From positions 98,277 through 162,276 of the forward strand of contig NZ_QIBZ01000006.1 of the NCBI RefSeq assembly GCF_003725955.1: a stretch of DNA of 64,000 nt. Reading direction: 5' to 3'. The position numbers and the translations under genes were made by a program. Below are positions 53,407-61,733 of this stretch, piece after piece (position 1 is the first letter of the stretch; every line of letters begins with the position of its first letter). This DNA comes from Slackia isoflavoniconvertens (GTDB taxonomy: Bacteria > Actinomycetota > Coriobacteriia > Coriobacteriales > Eggerthellaceae). The notes beneath the pieces are model-generated. The model was not told the DNA's origin and did not search any database. It worked only from the letters and a program-made list of their open reading frames with translations.

Positions 53407-53437
53407 ACCTGTTAAACGCTACGAGCATTTAACAGGT
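53407..53437 (-). repeat. Dispersed hairpin element, copy 3 (loop ACG)
   Basis: Arms of 14 nt (ACCTGTTAAACGCT and near-complement AGCATTTAACAGGT) enclose an ACG loop, one mismatch. On the minus strand it equals copy 4 over its whole length. Confidence 0.85.
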
Positions 53438-53477
53438 GCGAATAACCAATACGGCTCGAAAGACAAGGAGGCCGATT

Positions 53478-54386
53478 ATGGCGAATGAAGAGGAATACGA
53501 GATTGATGAGGAACAGCGGGGGCTGCGCCATGTGGGCCGTGGGCCTCTTGCGGAAAAGGGCACGCAGGCTCTTGCGTTGGTGGGCGAGCTCGTCTCGGCT
53601 CTGAATCGCATGTTTCCGCCGGCCGACGCCGAACCATGGGATCGAACCGGCCTGCTCGTGGGCGACCCTTCGGCAAAAATCGAAGGCGTGGCCTGTGCGC
53701 TCGACCCTACGGTGCCTGCCGTTCGCGAAGCCGCGCAGCTCGGCGCGAACGTGCTCGTGACGCATCATCCTGCGTTTCTCGACGCTCCCGATGAGTTCAT
53801 GCCGCTTTCGGCTCGTGCCTGCGTGCCGGGTTCAGTGGTGTTCGAAGCGGCGCGCTTGGGTGTGGCGCTTGCGAATTGGCACACGGCGCTCGATGTGAGT
53901 GCGCCTGCGCAATCTATGCTACCGGGCATGCTGCGCTTGAAGCCCTCGACTGTGCTTGAGCCGCTTGCTCGCGACGAATCGCTCGGCTATGGTCAAATCT
54001 GTGCCGTCGATGCCAGCGAGGGCCTCACGCTCGGCGACCTATCGGCTCGTTGCATGGCGGTGTTCGGTCGGGCACCGCGCGTGTGGGGCGCCATGGATAC
54101 GTCTCTTTCCACGGTATGCACGTGGACGGGCGGCGCCGGCGATGCGGCTTCCGAGTGCGTGAAGCGCGGGATTGACGTGCTTGTGTGCGGCGAAGTGAAA
54201 TACCATGCCGCGCTTGAGGCGTCGCAGCAGGGCCTGTGCATCATTGAGCTTGGCCACGATGTGTCGGAATTGCCTTTTGCGCGAATTCTCGCCGAATCGT
54301 GCGCTCGCGTGGGCGTTGCACGTGAGAAGATAACGTTGCTCGATCAAAACGATGCGTGGCAGCATCCCGAAACGAGGAGGGTCTAG
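53478..54386 (+). CDS. Nif3-like dinuclear metal protein (YqfO family)
   Basis: The 302-residue protein has the Nif3 metal-site pattern: PWDRTGLLVGD, GVACALDPTV and LVTHHPAFLD, then EVKYHAALEASQ and IELGHDVSELPF in the second half. A charged 30-residue N-terminus (EEEYEIDEEQRG) precedes the fold. Nif3 proteins bind two metal ions; function is poorly defined, though some are GTP cyclohydrolase-like. Start ATG 53478 follows AAGGAGG. Its stop overlaps the next start (TAGTG), a pairing found in many actinobacteria. Confidence 0.85.
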   Translation: MANEEEYEIDEEQRGLRHVGRGPLAEKGTQALALVGELVSALNRMFPPADAEPWDRTGLLVGDPSAKIEGVACALDPTVPAVREAAQLGANVLVTHHPAFLDAPDEFMPLSARACVPGSVVFEAARLGVALANWHTALDVSAPAQSMLPGMLRLKPSTVLEPLARDESLGYGQICAVDASEGLTLGDLSARCMAVFGRAPRVWGAMDTSLSTVCTWTGGAGDAASECVKRGIDVLVCGEVKYHAALEASQQGLCIIELGHDVSELPFARILAESCARVGVAREKITLLDQNDAWQHPETRRV

Positions 54387-55123
54387 TGCAGGTAACCCAA
54401 GAGCAAATCGCGGCGCTGTTGAAGCTTCAGACGATCGATTCGGAATGCGCGCGACTGAACAAGCAACTCGACGAGCTTCCCCAGAAAATGGCGATTCTCG
54501 ACGTGCGCCATAAGAAGGCGGCGCTAGCCGAAAAACGCCGCACCATTGTGGGCATGCATAAAGATACGCAAACTCAGCTTGCGCACGCCGAGGGCGAAGA
54601 TGCCGATTTGGCGCGCAAATCAAAGGTGGCGCAAGACCTTATCGATACGGCGGGCGGTGACTACCGCTCCATTACGCTGCACAGCAAGGAGCTTTCGGGC
54701 TACCAAAAGCGTCGCGACACACTCGTCGATGAAATCGCTGGCTACAAAGAAAAGCTCGCTCAAATGGAGAAACTCGAGGGCGAAATCGACACCATTGAGG
54801 TTTCGCTGTGTGCGAAAGAGGAAAAGCTCATCGCCGAATACCGCGCGAAGGGCGGTGAGATTCTGGCGAGGGTGAACCAGTTCAAGCCTGAACGCGATCG
54901 CATGGTTGCATTCGTCAACGACTCAAAACTGCTTGCGACTTACGAGCGCATTGCGAAGGCGAAGGGCGGGGTGGCGCTTTCCGCCTTGAACGAAAATGCT
55001 TGCACGGTATGCCGCACGACGTTCGACCACAGTCGCGTGTTGGGGCTTCGTGCCGAGTCTCCGCTTTCGGTATGCCCGAGTTGCGGCCGCCTTATGGTCG
55101 TCGATAAGAAGTATCGCGGCTAG
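54386..55123 (+). CDS. Coiled-coil protein with C-terminal zinc ribbon
   Basis: A 245-residue protein: residues 1-175 form a long coiled coil (heptads with many Lys, Glu, Leu), residues 190-235 a C4-type zinc ribbon (CTVCRTTF and CPSCGRLM). This is a family usually next to Nif3 and thought to act in nucleic-acid handling or export; function unknown. Start GTG 54386 shares a base with the Nif3 stop, five bases after GAGGAGGG. A terminator is not seen; the next feature is a hairpin element at 55165. Confidence 0.8.
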   Translation: MQVTQEQIAALLKLQTIDSECARLNKQLDELPQKMAILDVRHKKAALAEKRRTIVGMHKDTQTQLAHAEGEDADLARKSKVAQDLIDTAGGDYRSITLHSKELSGYQKRRDTLVDEIAGYKEKLAQMEKLEGEIDTIEVSLCAKEEKLIAEYRAKGGEILARVNQFKPERDRMVAFVNDSKLLATYERIAKAKGGVALSALNENACTVCRTTFDHSRVLGLRAESPLSVCPSCGRLMVVDKKYRG

Positions 55124-55164
55124 GCGTTCGTTGCATGGCCTTCAACCTTGGCTTTTTTGCTATC

Positions 55165-55201
55165 GGAACCTGTTAAATGCTCGTAGCGTTTAACAGGTTC
55201 C
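55165..55201 (+). repeat. Dispersed hairpin element, copy 4 (loop CGT)
   Basis: A 17-bp stem from GGAACCTGTTAAATGCT, loop CGT and its complement; one T-G pair. No T-tract. Confidence 0.88.
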
Positions 55202-55325
55202 CGGGTTTCAAAACATCAGGGATGCATCCTCGTTCGTGCGGGCCTGGTTTTTGCTCGCGAGCGCGAGCCGATCGGATGCGAATCGGAAACCGTTTGTAGG
55301 TTGCCGTTCACGTTTTCGACACAGA

Positions 55326-55353
55326 ACACAAGAAGTCATAACTTTTCTTGTGT
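55326..55353. promoter_or_regulatory. Perfect inverted repeat overlapping the rpmB -35 box
   Basis: ACACAAGAA (55326-55334), ten bases, TTCTTGTGT (55345-55353). The right arm contains the -35 hexamer TTGTGT. This is the geometry of a repressor site. Confidence 0.55.
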
Positions 55354-55376
55354 GACCTCTAATCGTGTGTTATAGT
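55348..55376 (+). promoter_or_regulatory. rpmB promoter
   Basis: TTGTGT (55348-55353) and TATAGT (55371-55376) with an ideal 17-bp spacer, 55 bp before the rpmB start. Confidence 0.65.
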
Positions 55377-55431
55377 AATCAAGCTTTTTTGCCTGTAATC
55401 AGAGATTATCTGAAGTAATGGAGTGAGAGAA

Positions 55432-55620
55432 ATGTCCCAGGTTTGTGAAATTTGCGGTAAGCACCCCGTGGCCGGTCGCAGCATCAGCCACTCCCACCGC
55501 GTAACCAATCGTACCTTCCGTCCGAACATTCAGAAGGTTTCCGTCGTCGTTGACGGCAAGTCCCGCAAGATGAATGTCTGCACTTCTTGCATGAAGGCCG
55601 GCAAGGTCGTCCGCGGCTAA
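55432..55620 (+). CDS. rpmB: 50S ribosomal protein L28
   Basis: The 62-residue L28 begins MSQVCEICGKHPVAG and ends CTSCMKAGKVVRG. Both CxxC pairs are kept, so it is the zinc-binding (C+) form. ATG 55432 was chosen over the GTG at 55423. Monocistronic: own promoter and strong terminator. A perfect inverted repeat overlaps the promoter -35 box. Confidence 0.95.
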   Translation: MSQVCEICGKHPVAGRSISHSHRVTNRTFRPNIQKVSVVVDGKSRKMNVCTSCMKAGKVVRG

Positions 55621-55642
55621 AGCGCGACAACTGCACAAACGC

Positions 55643-55668
55643 AAAAGCCCGCTTCTGCGGGCTTTTTT
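55643..55668 (+). terminator. Strong terminator after rpmB
   Basis: AAAAGCCCGC TTCT GCGGGCTTTTTT: 10-bp stem, T6 tail. Confidence 0.92.
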
Positions 55669-55679
55669 GTGTGCAAGAG

Positions 55680-55698
55680 TACTTTGAGTATCAAAGTA
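55680..55698. promoter_or_regulatory. Perfect inverted repeat upstream of the asp23 promoter
   Basis: TACTTTGA GTA TCAAAGTA (8-3-8, no mismatch) ends 24 bp before a TATACT -10 box at 55723-55728, so it abuts the -35 region; typical of an activator or repressor site. Confidence 0.5.
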
Positions 55699-55764
55699 TC
55701 ACCGCGCCTGCGCTGAAACGGGTATACTTAACGTTTGTCTCGCAGTCGTGGGAAAGGACGATTC

Positions 55765-56112
55765 ATGACGCAAAAGATTTCCGGCAATCTTCACGTATCT
55801 AACGACGTGCTGGCCGACCTCGCTGGTACCGCCGCCCTCGGCTGCTACGGCGTCGTTGGCATGGCAGCGCCTTCTTTGCAAGACGGCATCGCGAAGATTC
55901 TTCCCGCCAACCGCCTGCGCCGCGGCGTTATCGTGACGCCCCGCGAGGCTGGCATTCACGTCGATTTGTATGTGGTTATCGAATACGGCACCAACATCAC
56001 CGTCGTTTCGCAGAACCTTATCGACAACGTTACCTATGTGCTCAATGAGTTTGCGCAGGTGCCGCTCGATGGCATTGAAGTGCACGTTCAGGGCATCAAA
56101 GTTCGCAAATAG
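55765..56112 (+). CDS. Asp23/Gls24 family envelope stress protein
   Basis: The 115-residue protein is a small Asp23/DUF322 domain (GCYGVVGMAAP, then VDLYVVIEYGTNI). These proteins sit at the membrane or in envelope stress responses in Gram-positives and are often paired with FakA, as here. ATG 55765 follows GGAAAGGA. It is the first gene of an operon with fakA, recG, rsmD and coaD. Confidence 0.88.
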   Translation: MTQKISGNLHVSNDVLADLAGTAALGCYGVVGMAAPSLQDGIAKILPANRLRRGVIVTPREAGIHVDLYVVIEYGTNITVVSQNLIDNVTYVLNEFAQVPLDGIEVHVQGIKVRK

Positions 56113-56151
56113 CGAGCTTTGCTAAAGGTCATCGAGGAGACACCACCTAAT

Positions 56152-57789
56152 ATGAGCAACTATTCTACGCATGAAGTTCTGAACGCGATCGCTGCTGCCC
56201 AAAAGGCGCTTTCCGACCGCAAAGACGAGGTCAACCGCCTCAATGTGTTCCCCGTGCCCGATGGCGACACCGGCACGAACATGTCGCTCACCATGCAAAT
56301 GGTCGTCGACAACCTTGCGAAGCTTCCGATTGGCGCTTCGAGTGCGGAAATTCGCAAGACCATCACCACGGGTGCGCTCATGGGCGCCCGCGGCAATTCC
56401 GGCGTTATTACGTCGCAGATTCTGCGCGGCTTGTGCGAGGGATTTGAGGGCTTCGAAGAAGAGGGCATTACCACCGCGTCTCTCGATTCTTGCTTCGCCC
56501 GCGCGACCGAAGTGGCGTTCCAGGCCGTGCGCAAACCGGTTGAGGGCACCATTCTTACCGTAATCAAAGATACCGCGGCCGCCGCGAAGAAGGCTCGCAA
56601 GAAGAAGCTCAGCACCGAAGAGGCGCTCGACTTCATCGTGAACGGCGCATATGAATCGGTGCAGCGCACGCCCGAGTTTCTGCCTGTGCTGAAAGAGAAC
56701 GGCGTCGTCGACGCTGGCGGCTTTGGCCTGGCTATTCTCATCGACGCGTTCGCCGCAACCCTCACGGGCAAGGAGGGCTTCGCTGGCGACGCGCTCGCGA
56801 TGTCTCGTCCTGCTCCGAAGGCGGAAATCGAGCAGATTGACGACTGGGATGTCGATTCCGCGTTCCGTTACTGCACCGAATTCCTCGTGCATTCCAACAC
56901 GATTGACGTTGATGCTGCGAAAGACTTCCTGCCTACCATGGGCGACTGCGACCTCATGGTCGGCATGCACCCCAACTTCAAGGTGCACGTGCATTCCAAC
57001 CGCCCCGACCAGGTTCTGGGCTGGTTCCTTACGCACGATTGCCAGATCTCTGAAGTGCATGTCCACAACATGAAGCTGCAAAGCGACGAGCGCAACGAGA
57101 AAATCGAGGCGCAGCTCGAGGCAGAGCACAAGCCGCTTGGCGTCGTTGCTGTGGCTCCCGGCTCTGGCACGGCCAAGATTTTCGAATCCCTCGGTGTCGA
57201 TGTCGTTATTTCCGGCGGTCAAACCATGAACCCGTCTACGGCCGACATCCTTGCTGCCGTCAACAAGGTCAACGCCGACTCGGTCGTTATTCTGCCCAAC
57301 AACAAGAATATCATCATGGCTGCTCAGGCCTGTGTCGAGGTTTCCGAGAAGCCATGCGCAGTCGTTGCCACCACGAGCGTGCCGCAGGCGTTCTCTGCGA
57401 TGTTCGGCTTCGATGGCGAAGCTTCGCTCGAAGAAAACGTCGAAGCCATGACGGAGGCTTTCGCCGAGGTGAAAACCGGCGAAGTCACCCATGCCATCAA
57501 AGACTCGAAAGACGCCCACGGCAATCCCATCAAAGATGGCGACGTCATTGGCATTGCCGATGGCTCCATTGAAGCCGTTGGCTCCGACGTTTCCGACGTT
57601 GTGCTCGCGTTGCTTGAAACCATGGAGGCCGACGACGCCGATACCATGACCATTCTTGCTGGCGAAGATTTCAGCGACGAAGACCTTGAGGCGCTGGTCG
57701 CTCGCATCGAAGAGGCCTACGAAGACCTTGAGATTGACCCGCATCGCGGCGAGCAGGCGCTTTACCCCGTCGTGTTCTCGCTCGAGTAG
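56152..57789 (+). CDS. fakA: DAK1/DegV-like fatty acid kinase subunit (FakA/YloV)
   Basis: FakA phosphorylates fatty acids held by FakB so they enter phospholipid synthesis. The N-terminal kinase domain has the ATP/metal loop FPVPDGDTGTNMSLTMQ, and ALMGARGNSGVITSQ; the C-terminal part starting LGVVAVAPGSG binds the partner. Length 545 residues. ATG 56152 was chosen; a TTG at 56119 has no ribosome site. No fakB gene is in the window. Confidence 0.87.
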   Translation: MSNYSTHEVLNAIAAAQKALSDRKDEVNRLNVFPVPDGDTGTNMSLTMQMVVDNLAKLPIGASSAEIRKTITTGALMGARGNSGVITSQILRGLCEGFEGFEEEGITTASLDSCFARATEVAFQAVRKPVEGTILTVIKDTAAAAKKARKKKLSTEEALDFIVNGAYESVQRTPEFLPVLKENGVVDAGGFGLAILIDAFAATLTGKEGFAGDALAMSRPAPKAEIEQIDDWDVDSAFRYCTEFLVHSNTIDVDAAKDFLPTMGDCDLMVGMHPNFKVHVHSNRPDQVLGWFLTHDCQISEVHVHNMKLQSDERNEKIEAQLEAEHKPLGVVAVAPGSGTAKIFESLGVDVVISGGQTMNPSTADILAAVNKVNADSVVILPNNKNIIMAAQACVEVSEKPCAVVATTSVPQAFSAMFGFDGEASLEENVEAMTEAFAEVKTGEVTHAIKDSKDAHGNPIKDGDVIGIADGSIEAVGSDVSDVVLALLETMEADDADTMTILAGEDFSDEDLEALVARIEEAYEDLEIDPHRGEQALYPVVFSLE

Positions 57790-57804
57790 CGCAACAACTG
57801 CATC

Positions 57805-60030
57805 ATGTCTGACCGCTTGGCCGCCACCCTGGCTCTCGACGCACCCGTGACTTCTATTCCGGGCGTTTCGTCGGGCAGGGCGGCGGCTTTGTCGCGTTTT
57901 GGAGCCACGACAATTCGTGACGTGCTTGCGCATTACCCCAAGCGTTACCTTGATATGTCGAATATCTGCACCATCGGACAGGCGCGCATTGGCGAAAATG
58001 CCACTATTGTCGCTACGGTGCATGAGGCTGTTCTCAAGCGCCCCAAGCCGAAGTTCGATCTGGTGGAAGTCACGCTCGTCGATGGCACGGGTACGCTTAT
58101 CGTCACGTTTTTCAAGCAGCCCTGGCTTGTGAAAACGCTTACCCCCGGCATGCGTGTAAGCGTTGCGGGCAAAGTTGAGTTCAACTACGGTTTCTTGCGC
58201 ATGACTATGCCTTTCCTCGATAAGGTCGATGGCGACAACGTCGAAGAAGTCACCGGTCAGGTGATTCCTGTGCATGCCGCATCCGAGAAGGTGCCGCAAG
58301 GCCAAATGCGTCGCATCGTGCGTGGGGCGCTCTCTCAGCTCGGGCGCGTGTACGATCCGCTGCCTGCTTCGCTTCGCGCGAAGTATCGCCTTATGCCGCG
58401 TGCGGAAGCATTGCGCGCGATTCATTTCCCCGTCGATATGGCCGAGCAAGCCCAGGCACGCCGTCGTTTGGTGTATGAGGAAGTGCTTGCGCTTGAAATG
58501 CATTTGATGCAGCAGGCGCAGGCGGAACTCGGTGATGCTTCGCCGCGCACGCACGTCGTTGACGGCCCGGCCCGCAGGGCGTTTGAGGAACATTTGCCCT
58601 TCTCTTTGACGGGCGACCAACAGCGCGCGGTTGCCGATATCTCGCAGCGCATGGCGGCCCCCGAGCGCATGCGCCATATGCTTTTGGGCGATGTGGGTAC
58701 GGGCAAAACCATGGTGGCGGCGTTTGCGCTCGTTATGGCGGCCGATTCTGGTGAGCAGGCTCTCATGATGGGCCCCACTGAGGTGCTCGTCGACCAATAT
58801 GCGCAAGGCTTGGGACCCCTTCTCGAAAAATCGGGCGTGACCTGGGCGAAGCTTACGGGTTCGACGCCCGCTTCAGAACGCGAGGCGATTCTCGAAGGTT
58901 TGGCCTCGGGCTCGATTTCGGTGTGCTTTGGCACGCATGCGCTGCTTGTGGACGATGTGGTGTGCCGCAATTGCGGGCTCGTGATTATTGATGAGGAGCA
59001 ACGTTTCGGCGTTGACCAGCGTGAAGCCCTTATGGCGAAGGGTGCGGCGTGCGATGTGCTCGAAATGACCGCGACGCCCATTCCTCGCACGCTCGCCCTG
59101 GCGCTGTATGGCTCTATGACGCAGTCGTATTTGCGCGAGATTCCCTTCGAGCGCCCGCCACGCACGACGAAGGTGTATGGCTTTCGCGAGCGTGGCCGCG
59201 CTTACGACGTGGCGCTTGAGGCATGTAAAAGGGGAGAGCAAGCTTATATCGTGTGCCCCTTGGTCGGCTCTCAGGGCGGCGCGGCTGCGCAAGCTTCTGG
59301 GCCGCGCCCTAAAGAGCGCTCGCGTTTCGGCTATTCCGGAACCGCCGGAGAGCAGGACGAGCCGGTGTATATCGATTCGTTCGACGATTTCTCGGGCGAT
59401 GACTCGAAGGCGGCCGAGGCTCAGGCGAAATTCCTGCAAGCGAAAACATTTTCGGCGTATAGGGTGGGGCTTTTGCACGGTCGCATGAAGGCGGCGGCGA
59501 AGCGCGAGGTCATGGAGCGCTTCCGTGCAGGCGAGATTGATGTGCTTGTGAGCACGACGGTCATCGAGGTCGGCGTTGACGTGCCCAATGCAACGGTGAT
59601 GATTGTGGAAGACGCTGATAAATTCGGCCTTTCTCAGCTTCATCAGTTGCGTGGACGCGTGGGCCGCGGTGAAAAACCCGGTTTCATGTGTTTGATTTCA
59701 GCCACGGGCGATAAGGCGGCATGCGAGCGCCTTTCGGCTATGGAGAAAACCGAAGATGGCTTCAAGCTCGCCGAATATGACTTGTCACTTCGCCGCGAAG
59801 GCGATATTTTAGGCAATCGCCAACATGGCGCCTCGGTGCTCAAGCTCGTGAACGTGGTTCGCGACGGGGCCGTGATCGAGGCCGCTCACGCCGACGCGCG
59901 TGAATATATGGAAACTCAGGTTCGTGCGAATACGCTTGAATCAAAGCTTTATCTGCGCGAAGTGGATGCGGTGTTTTCCGCTGAAGCGCAGCGAAAGACG
60001 CACACAGCGAAAAAAGGAGGCGTGCGATGA
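57805..60030 (+). CDS. recG: ATP-dependent DNA helicase RecG
   Basis: RecG reverses stalled forks. The 741-residue protein has the wedge/OB domain (residues 1-270), Walker A LLGDVGTGKTMVAAF, and DEEQRFGVDQ, then motif VI QLRGRVGRGEKPG. A 40-residue low-complexity acidic insert lies between the two helicase domains (around residues 485-530). Its stop overlaps the rsmD start (ATGA). Confidence 0.93.
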   Translation: MSDRLAATLALDAPVTSIPGVSSGRAAALSRFGATTIRDVLAHYPKRYLDMSNICTIGQARIGENATIVATVHEAVLKRPKPKFDLVEVTLVDGTGTLIVTFFKQPWLVKTLTPGMRVSVAGKVEFNYGFLRMTMPFLDKVDGDNVEEVTGQVIPVHAASEKVPQGQMRRIVRGALSQLGRVYDPLPASLRAKYRLMPRAEALRAIHFPVDMAEQAQARRRLVYEEVLALEMHLMQQAQAELGDASPRTHVVDGPARRAFEEHLPFSLTGDQQRAVADISQRMAAPERMRHMLLGDVGTGKTMVAAFALVMAADSGEQALMMGPTEVLVDQYAQGLGPLLEKSGVTWAKLTGSTPASEREAILEGLASGSISVCFGTHALLVDDVVCRNCGLVIIDEEQRFGVDQREALMAKGAACDVLEMTATPIPRTLALALYGSMTQSYLREIPFERPPRTTKVYGFRERGRAYDVALEACKRGEQAYIVCPLVGSQGGAAAQASGPRPKERSRFGYSGTAGEQDEPVYIDSFDDFSGDDSKAAEAQAKFLQAKTFSAYRVGLLHGRMKAAAKREVMERFRAGEIDVLVSTTVIEVGVDVPNATVMIVEDADKFGLSQLHQLRGRVGRGEKPGFMCLISATGDKAACERLSAMEKTEDGFKLAEYDLSLRREGDILGNRQHGASVLKLVNVVRDGAVIEAAHADAREYMETQVRANTLESKLYLREVDAVFSAEAQRKTHTAKKGGVR

Positions 60031-60626
60031 GGGTTATCGCAGGAGATTTCAAGGGCAGAAACCTTAAAGCCCCCACGGGAATGGATACGCGACCGACTAC
60101 CGATCGCGTGAAGGAATCGTTCATAAGCTCGCTCATTTCGGCCTATGGCTCGCTCGAAGGCGCGCATGTGCTCGATGCATTTGCGGGCAGCGGCGCCCTT
60201 GGCATCGAATGTCTCTCGCGCGGTGCCGAATCGGCGGTGTTTTTCGAACGCGACAAGGCTGCTCTCGAAGCATTGCGCTCCAATATCGATATGTTGAAGC
60301 TTTCGCAGGAGCGCGCTCGCGTTCGCCAGGCCGATGTGCTTGCCACGCCGCCCGTGTACGGTGCGCCTTTCGACATCGTGATTTTGGATCCTCCGTATGC
60401 GTATCCTACCGAAGAAGTGTGGGCGTTCGTCCAAACGTTGCGTGAGCGTGGTATGCTCGCGCCCGATGCAGTGATAACCTACGAGCACCATTCGAAGGTT
60501 GACGTAGCGGGTTTCATCGAGCAAACGGGCGAGTCCGTTGAGATTCATGCGAACAAAATCTTTGGCAAGTCCAAGGTTGGCTTCGTGCTGTTTTCGTTTC
60601 AGGAAGACGTTGAGCCTGCGGAATAA
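60027..60626 (+). CDS. rsmD: 16S rRNA (guanine-N2) methyltransferase RsmD
   Basis: RsmD methylates G966 of 16S rRNA. Motifs: RVIAGDFKGR, the SAM loop VLDAFAGSGALGIECLSRGA, and LDPPYAYP (DPPY). 199 residues. Overlaps recG by four bases; coaD follows after 42 nt. Confidence 0.93.
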   Translation: MRVIAGDFKGRNLKAPTGMDTRPTTDRVKESFISSLISAYGSLEGAHVLDAFAGSGALGIECLSRGAESAVFFERDKAALEALRSNIDMLKLSQERARVRQADVLATPPVYGAPFDIVILDPPYAYPTEEVWAFVQTLRERGMLAPDAVITYEHHSKVDVAGFIEQTGESVEIHANKIFGKSKVGFVLFSFQEDVEPAE

Positions 60627-60668
60627 CGCAGTGGAAGGGAATGCGTTTCCCATATAAGGAGGATTATC

Positions 60669-61148
60669 GTGAGAAGAGCGTTGGTTCCGGGTACATTCGA
60701 CCCTATTACCAATGGGCACATCGACGTCATTGCCCGCGCATCTCAGATGTTTGACGAGGTTATTGTTGGCGTTGCGAAAAGCGACAAAAAGCGCCCCTTG
60801 TTCACGCTCGAAGAGCGCGTCGCGCTCGCGAAGGAAGCCACGGCCCACCTGGACAATGTCTCGGTTGTGGGCTTTGACGACTTGCTCGTGCATTTCGCCG
60901 AGGAAATCGACTGCAAGTTCGTCGTGAAAGGCCTGCGCGCCATTACCGATTTCGAATACGAATTCCAAATGACCGCGGCGAATTATCGCTTGAATGATTC
61001 AATCGAGACCGTGTTCATCATGTCTCCGCCGCAATATATGTACCTGTCGAGCTCCATCGTGCGCGAAATCGCTTCGTTCCATGGCAATATTTCTGAGCTT
61101 GTGACGCCTGGTGTGGAGAAAGCCTTGCGCGCTCGTTTTTCATGCTAG
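60669..61148 (+). CDS. coaD: Phosphopantetheine adenylyltransferase
   Basis: CoaD makes dephospho-CoA. It carries PGTFDPITNGHIDVI with the HxGH-type site, and YMYLSSSIVRE at the end. 159 residues. The GTG start at 60669 lies behind AAGGAGG. Followed by a new promoter. Confidence 0.95.
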   Translation: MRRALVPGTFDPITNGHIDVIARASQMFDEVIVGVAKSDKKRPLFTLEERVALAKEATAHLDNVSVVGFDDLLVHFAEEIDCKFVVKGLRAITDFEYEFQMTAANYRLNDSIETVFIMSPPQYMYLSSSIVREIASFHGNISELVTPGVEKALRARFSC

Positions 61149-61154
61149 AATAGT

Positions 61155-61183
61155 TTGACTTGCGATAAGGTGCCAAGTATCTT
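61155..61183 (+). promoter_or_regulatory. Promoter of the DivIVA-like/YceD pair
   Basis: TTGACT (61155-61160) and TATCTT (61178-61183) with a 17-bp spacer. The leader has two small hairpins, including CTGCGG CCTT CCGCAG. Confidence 0.65.
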
Positions 61184-61265
61184 ATCGATTGCAATGAAAG
61201 CAACCTGCGGCCTTCCGCAGTGTATTGAAATGCAGCATATTCGCAGCAGGCATGAAAGGGATGCA

Positions 61266-61733
61266 ATGGACGAAACAGGAGTTCTCGGTCTCATTGAGGA
61301 ACTCTCTATCCTTCTTGAGGATTCGAAACCGGTGTTCGGCAAGAACAATCTTCGTCAAGTCGACATTACCGCGGCTTTTGAGATTATGGATGAAATTCGC
61401 GATACGTTCCCGGGCGAATTCGCGCAGGCGCGCCAAATCGTTCGTGAGCGCCAGAGCCTCCTCGACGACGCGGAAGCCGAGAGCTCTCGCCTCATCGAAG
61501 ACGCTCGCAGCCAGGCTATGACGATTGCCAGCGAGCAGGAAATCGTGCGCATCGCGCAGCAGCAGGCCGACACCATCATGGCCGACGCCCGCGAGCTCGA
61601 GCGTCAGACGCGCGCTGGCGCCGAAGACTACGCTGACGAGGTGTTTGGCCACGTCGAGCAGAGCCTCGATACGCTTATCACGAGCGTTCGCCGTTGCCGC
61701 GATCGCTTGAACAACCAGGGAATCGGCCGCTAA
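61266..61733 (+). CDS. Coiled-coil protein, DivIVA-like or ATP-synthase-b-like
   Basis: The 155-residue protein is largely helical with heptad patterns (residues 45-130: RQSLLDDAEAESSRLIEDA, ELERQTRAGAE). No named family is obvious; such proteins commonly lie between coaD and DUF177 in actinobacteria. It may be a membrane-associated scaffold. ATG 61266 is five bases after GAAAGGG. Its stop overlaps the next start (TAATG). Confidence 0.65.
   Translation: MDETGVLGLIEELSILLEDSKPVFGKNNLRQVDITAAFEIMDEIRDTFPGEFAQARQIVRERQSLLDDAEAESSRLIEDARSQAMTIASEQEIVRIAQQQADTIMADARELERQTRAGAEDYADEVFGHVEQSLDTLITSVRRCRDRLNNQGIGR

Larger units (their letters stand above)
55124..55431. other. 308-bp region upstream of rpmB
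   Basis: No gene is seen. It holds hairpin copy 4, a perfect 9-10-9 inverted repeat (55326-55353) and the rpmB promoter. Confidence 0.6.

Noticed and set aside
56122..58806. 894-codon minus-strand frame over fakA and recG
   Set aside because: Antisense of two clear genes with conserved motifs; codon usage artefact of high GC third positions.
59250..59420. Low-complexity insert in RecG as a possible inserted domain or intein
   Set aside because: Only about 40 residues, no intein motifs, and helicase motifs on both sides are intact; such linkers occur in actinobacterial RecG.
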